NCBI GenBank assembly: GCA_965368175.1
Contig: CBDULX010000021.1
Coordinates: 1-23,614, forward strand
Direction of reading: 5' to 3'
DNA from: CBDULX01 sp965368175
GTDB taxonomy: Bacteria; Pseudomonadota; Gammaproteobacteria; SZUA-229
Length of the DNA stretch: 23,614 bases
In this document: positions 23,535-23,614 of the stretch, piece by piece
Layout: every line of letters starts with the position of its first letter
How positions within the stretch are numbered: position 1 is the stretch's first letter
Program-made: the position numbers and the translations under genes
The notes under the pieces: model-generated
Databases searched by the model: none
Told to the model about the DNA's origin: nothing
Seen by the model: the letters and a program-made list of their open reading frames with translations, nothing else

Positions 23535-23611
23535 TGGTAGCGGGGGCAGGATTAGAACCTACGACCTTCGGGTTATGATCCCGACGAGCTGCCAGACTGC
23601 TCCACCCCGCA
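23535..23611 (-). tRNA. metY: Initiator tRNA-fMet (anticodon CAU)
   Basis: The 77-base gene with encoded CCA (23535-23537) folds as a complete cloverleaf with anticodon CAT at 23575-23577. Three initiator marks are visible: no Watson-Crick pair at 1-72 (U and U), three G-C pairs at the base of the anticodon stem (GGG/CCC), and A11-U24 in the D stem. It lies upstream of rimP-nusA-infB exactly as metY does in E. coli. Differences from the E. coli gene are U in place of a purine at position 57 in the T-loop, A in place of C at position 32, and U-U in place of C-A at 1-72. Its promoter lies outside the window. Confidence 0.95.
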
Positions 23612-23614
23612 TCG

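Overview
The window looks like the chromosome of a gammaproteobacterium of moderate GC content. The strongest evidence is the right half, which carries the conserved order metY - rimP - nusA - infB - rbfA - truB - rpsO - pnp. The protein sequences match Escherichia coli NusA, IF2 and PNPase closely along their length. I cannot name the genus. Every supported gene is on the minus strand, so the order of transcription is from high to low coordinates.

Right part (14.8-23.6 kb): an initiator tRNA gene with its own terminator, then a promoter and a second, attenuator-like terminator in front of rimP. After that comes the transcription/translation operon: RimP (30S maturation), NusA, IF2, RbfA, TruB, S15 and PNPase. 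It ends in a clear intrinsic terminator at about 14.76 kb. A separate gene (11.95-14.55 kb) encodes a two-membrane-segment sensor with intact GGDEF and EAL domains, for cyclic-di-GMP turnover.

Middle (2.1-11.75 kb): a tightly packed, probably co-transcribed run of nine genes. In order they are a small secreted coiled-coil protein, a secreted TPR protein of 684 residues, a TPR lipoprotein of 1028 residues, a small TPR lipoprotein, a 93-residue exported protein, a TolQ/ExbB/MotA-family channel, two different ExbD/TolR-family proteins and a TonB-like protein. The TonB-like protein has a cytoplasmic coiled coil, one membrane segment, a Pro/Lys-rich periplasmic arm and an AgmX/PglI-like C-terminal domain. 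Read together, these look like a proton-driven motor that acts across the periplasm on outer-membrane TPR lipoproteins. I do not recognise a named system with this make-up, and I consider it the most interesting part of the window. Its promoter region carries three near-identical, helically phased direct repeats and a long inverted repeat.

Left edge (1-1.87 kb): an exported repeat-domain (DUF11-like) surface protein. Its reading frame is broken by one in-frame TAG but continues open, in the same frame and with coherent sequence, to the window edge. No mobile elements, CRISPR arrays or rRNA genes are seen.
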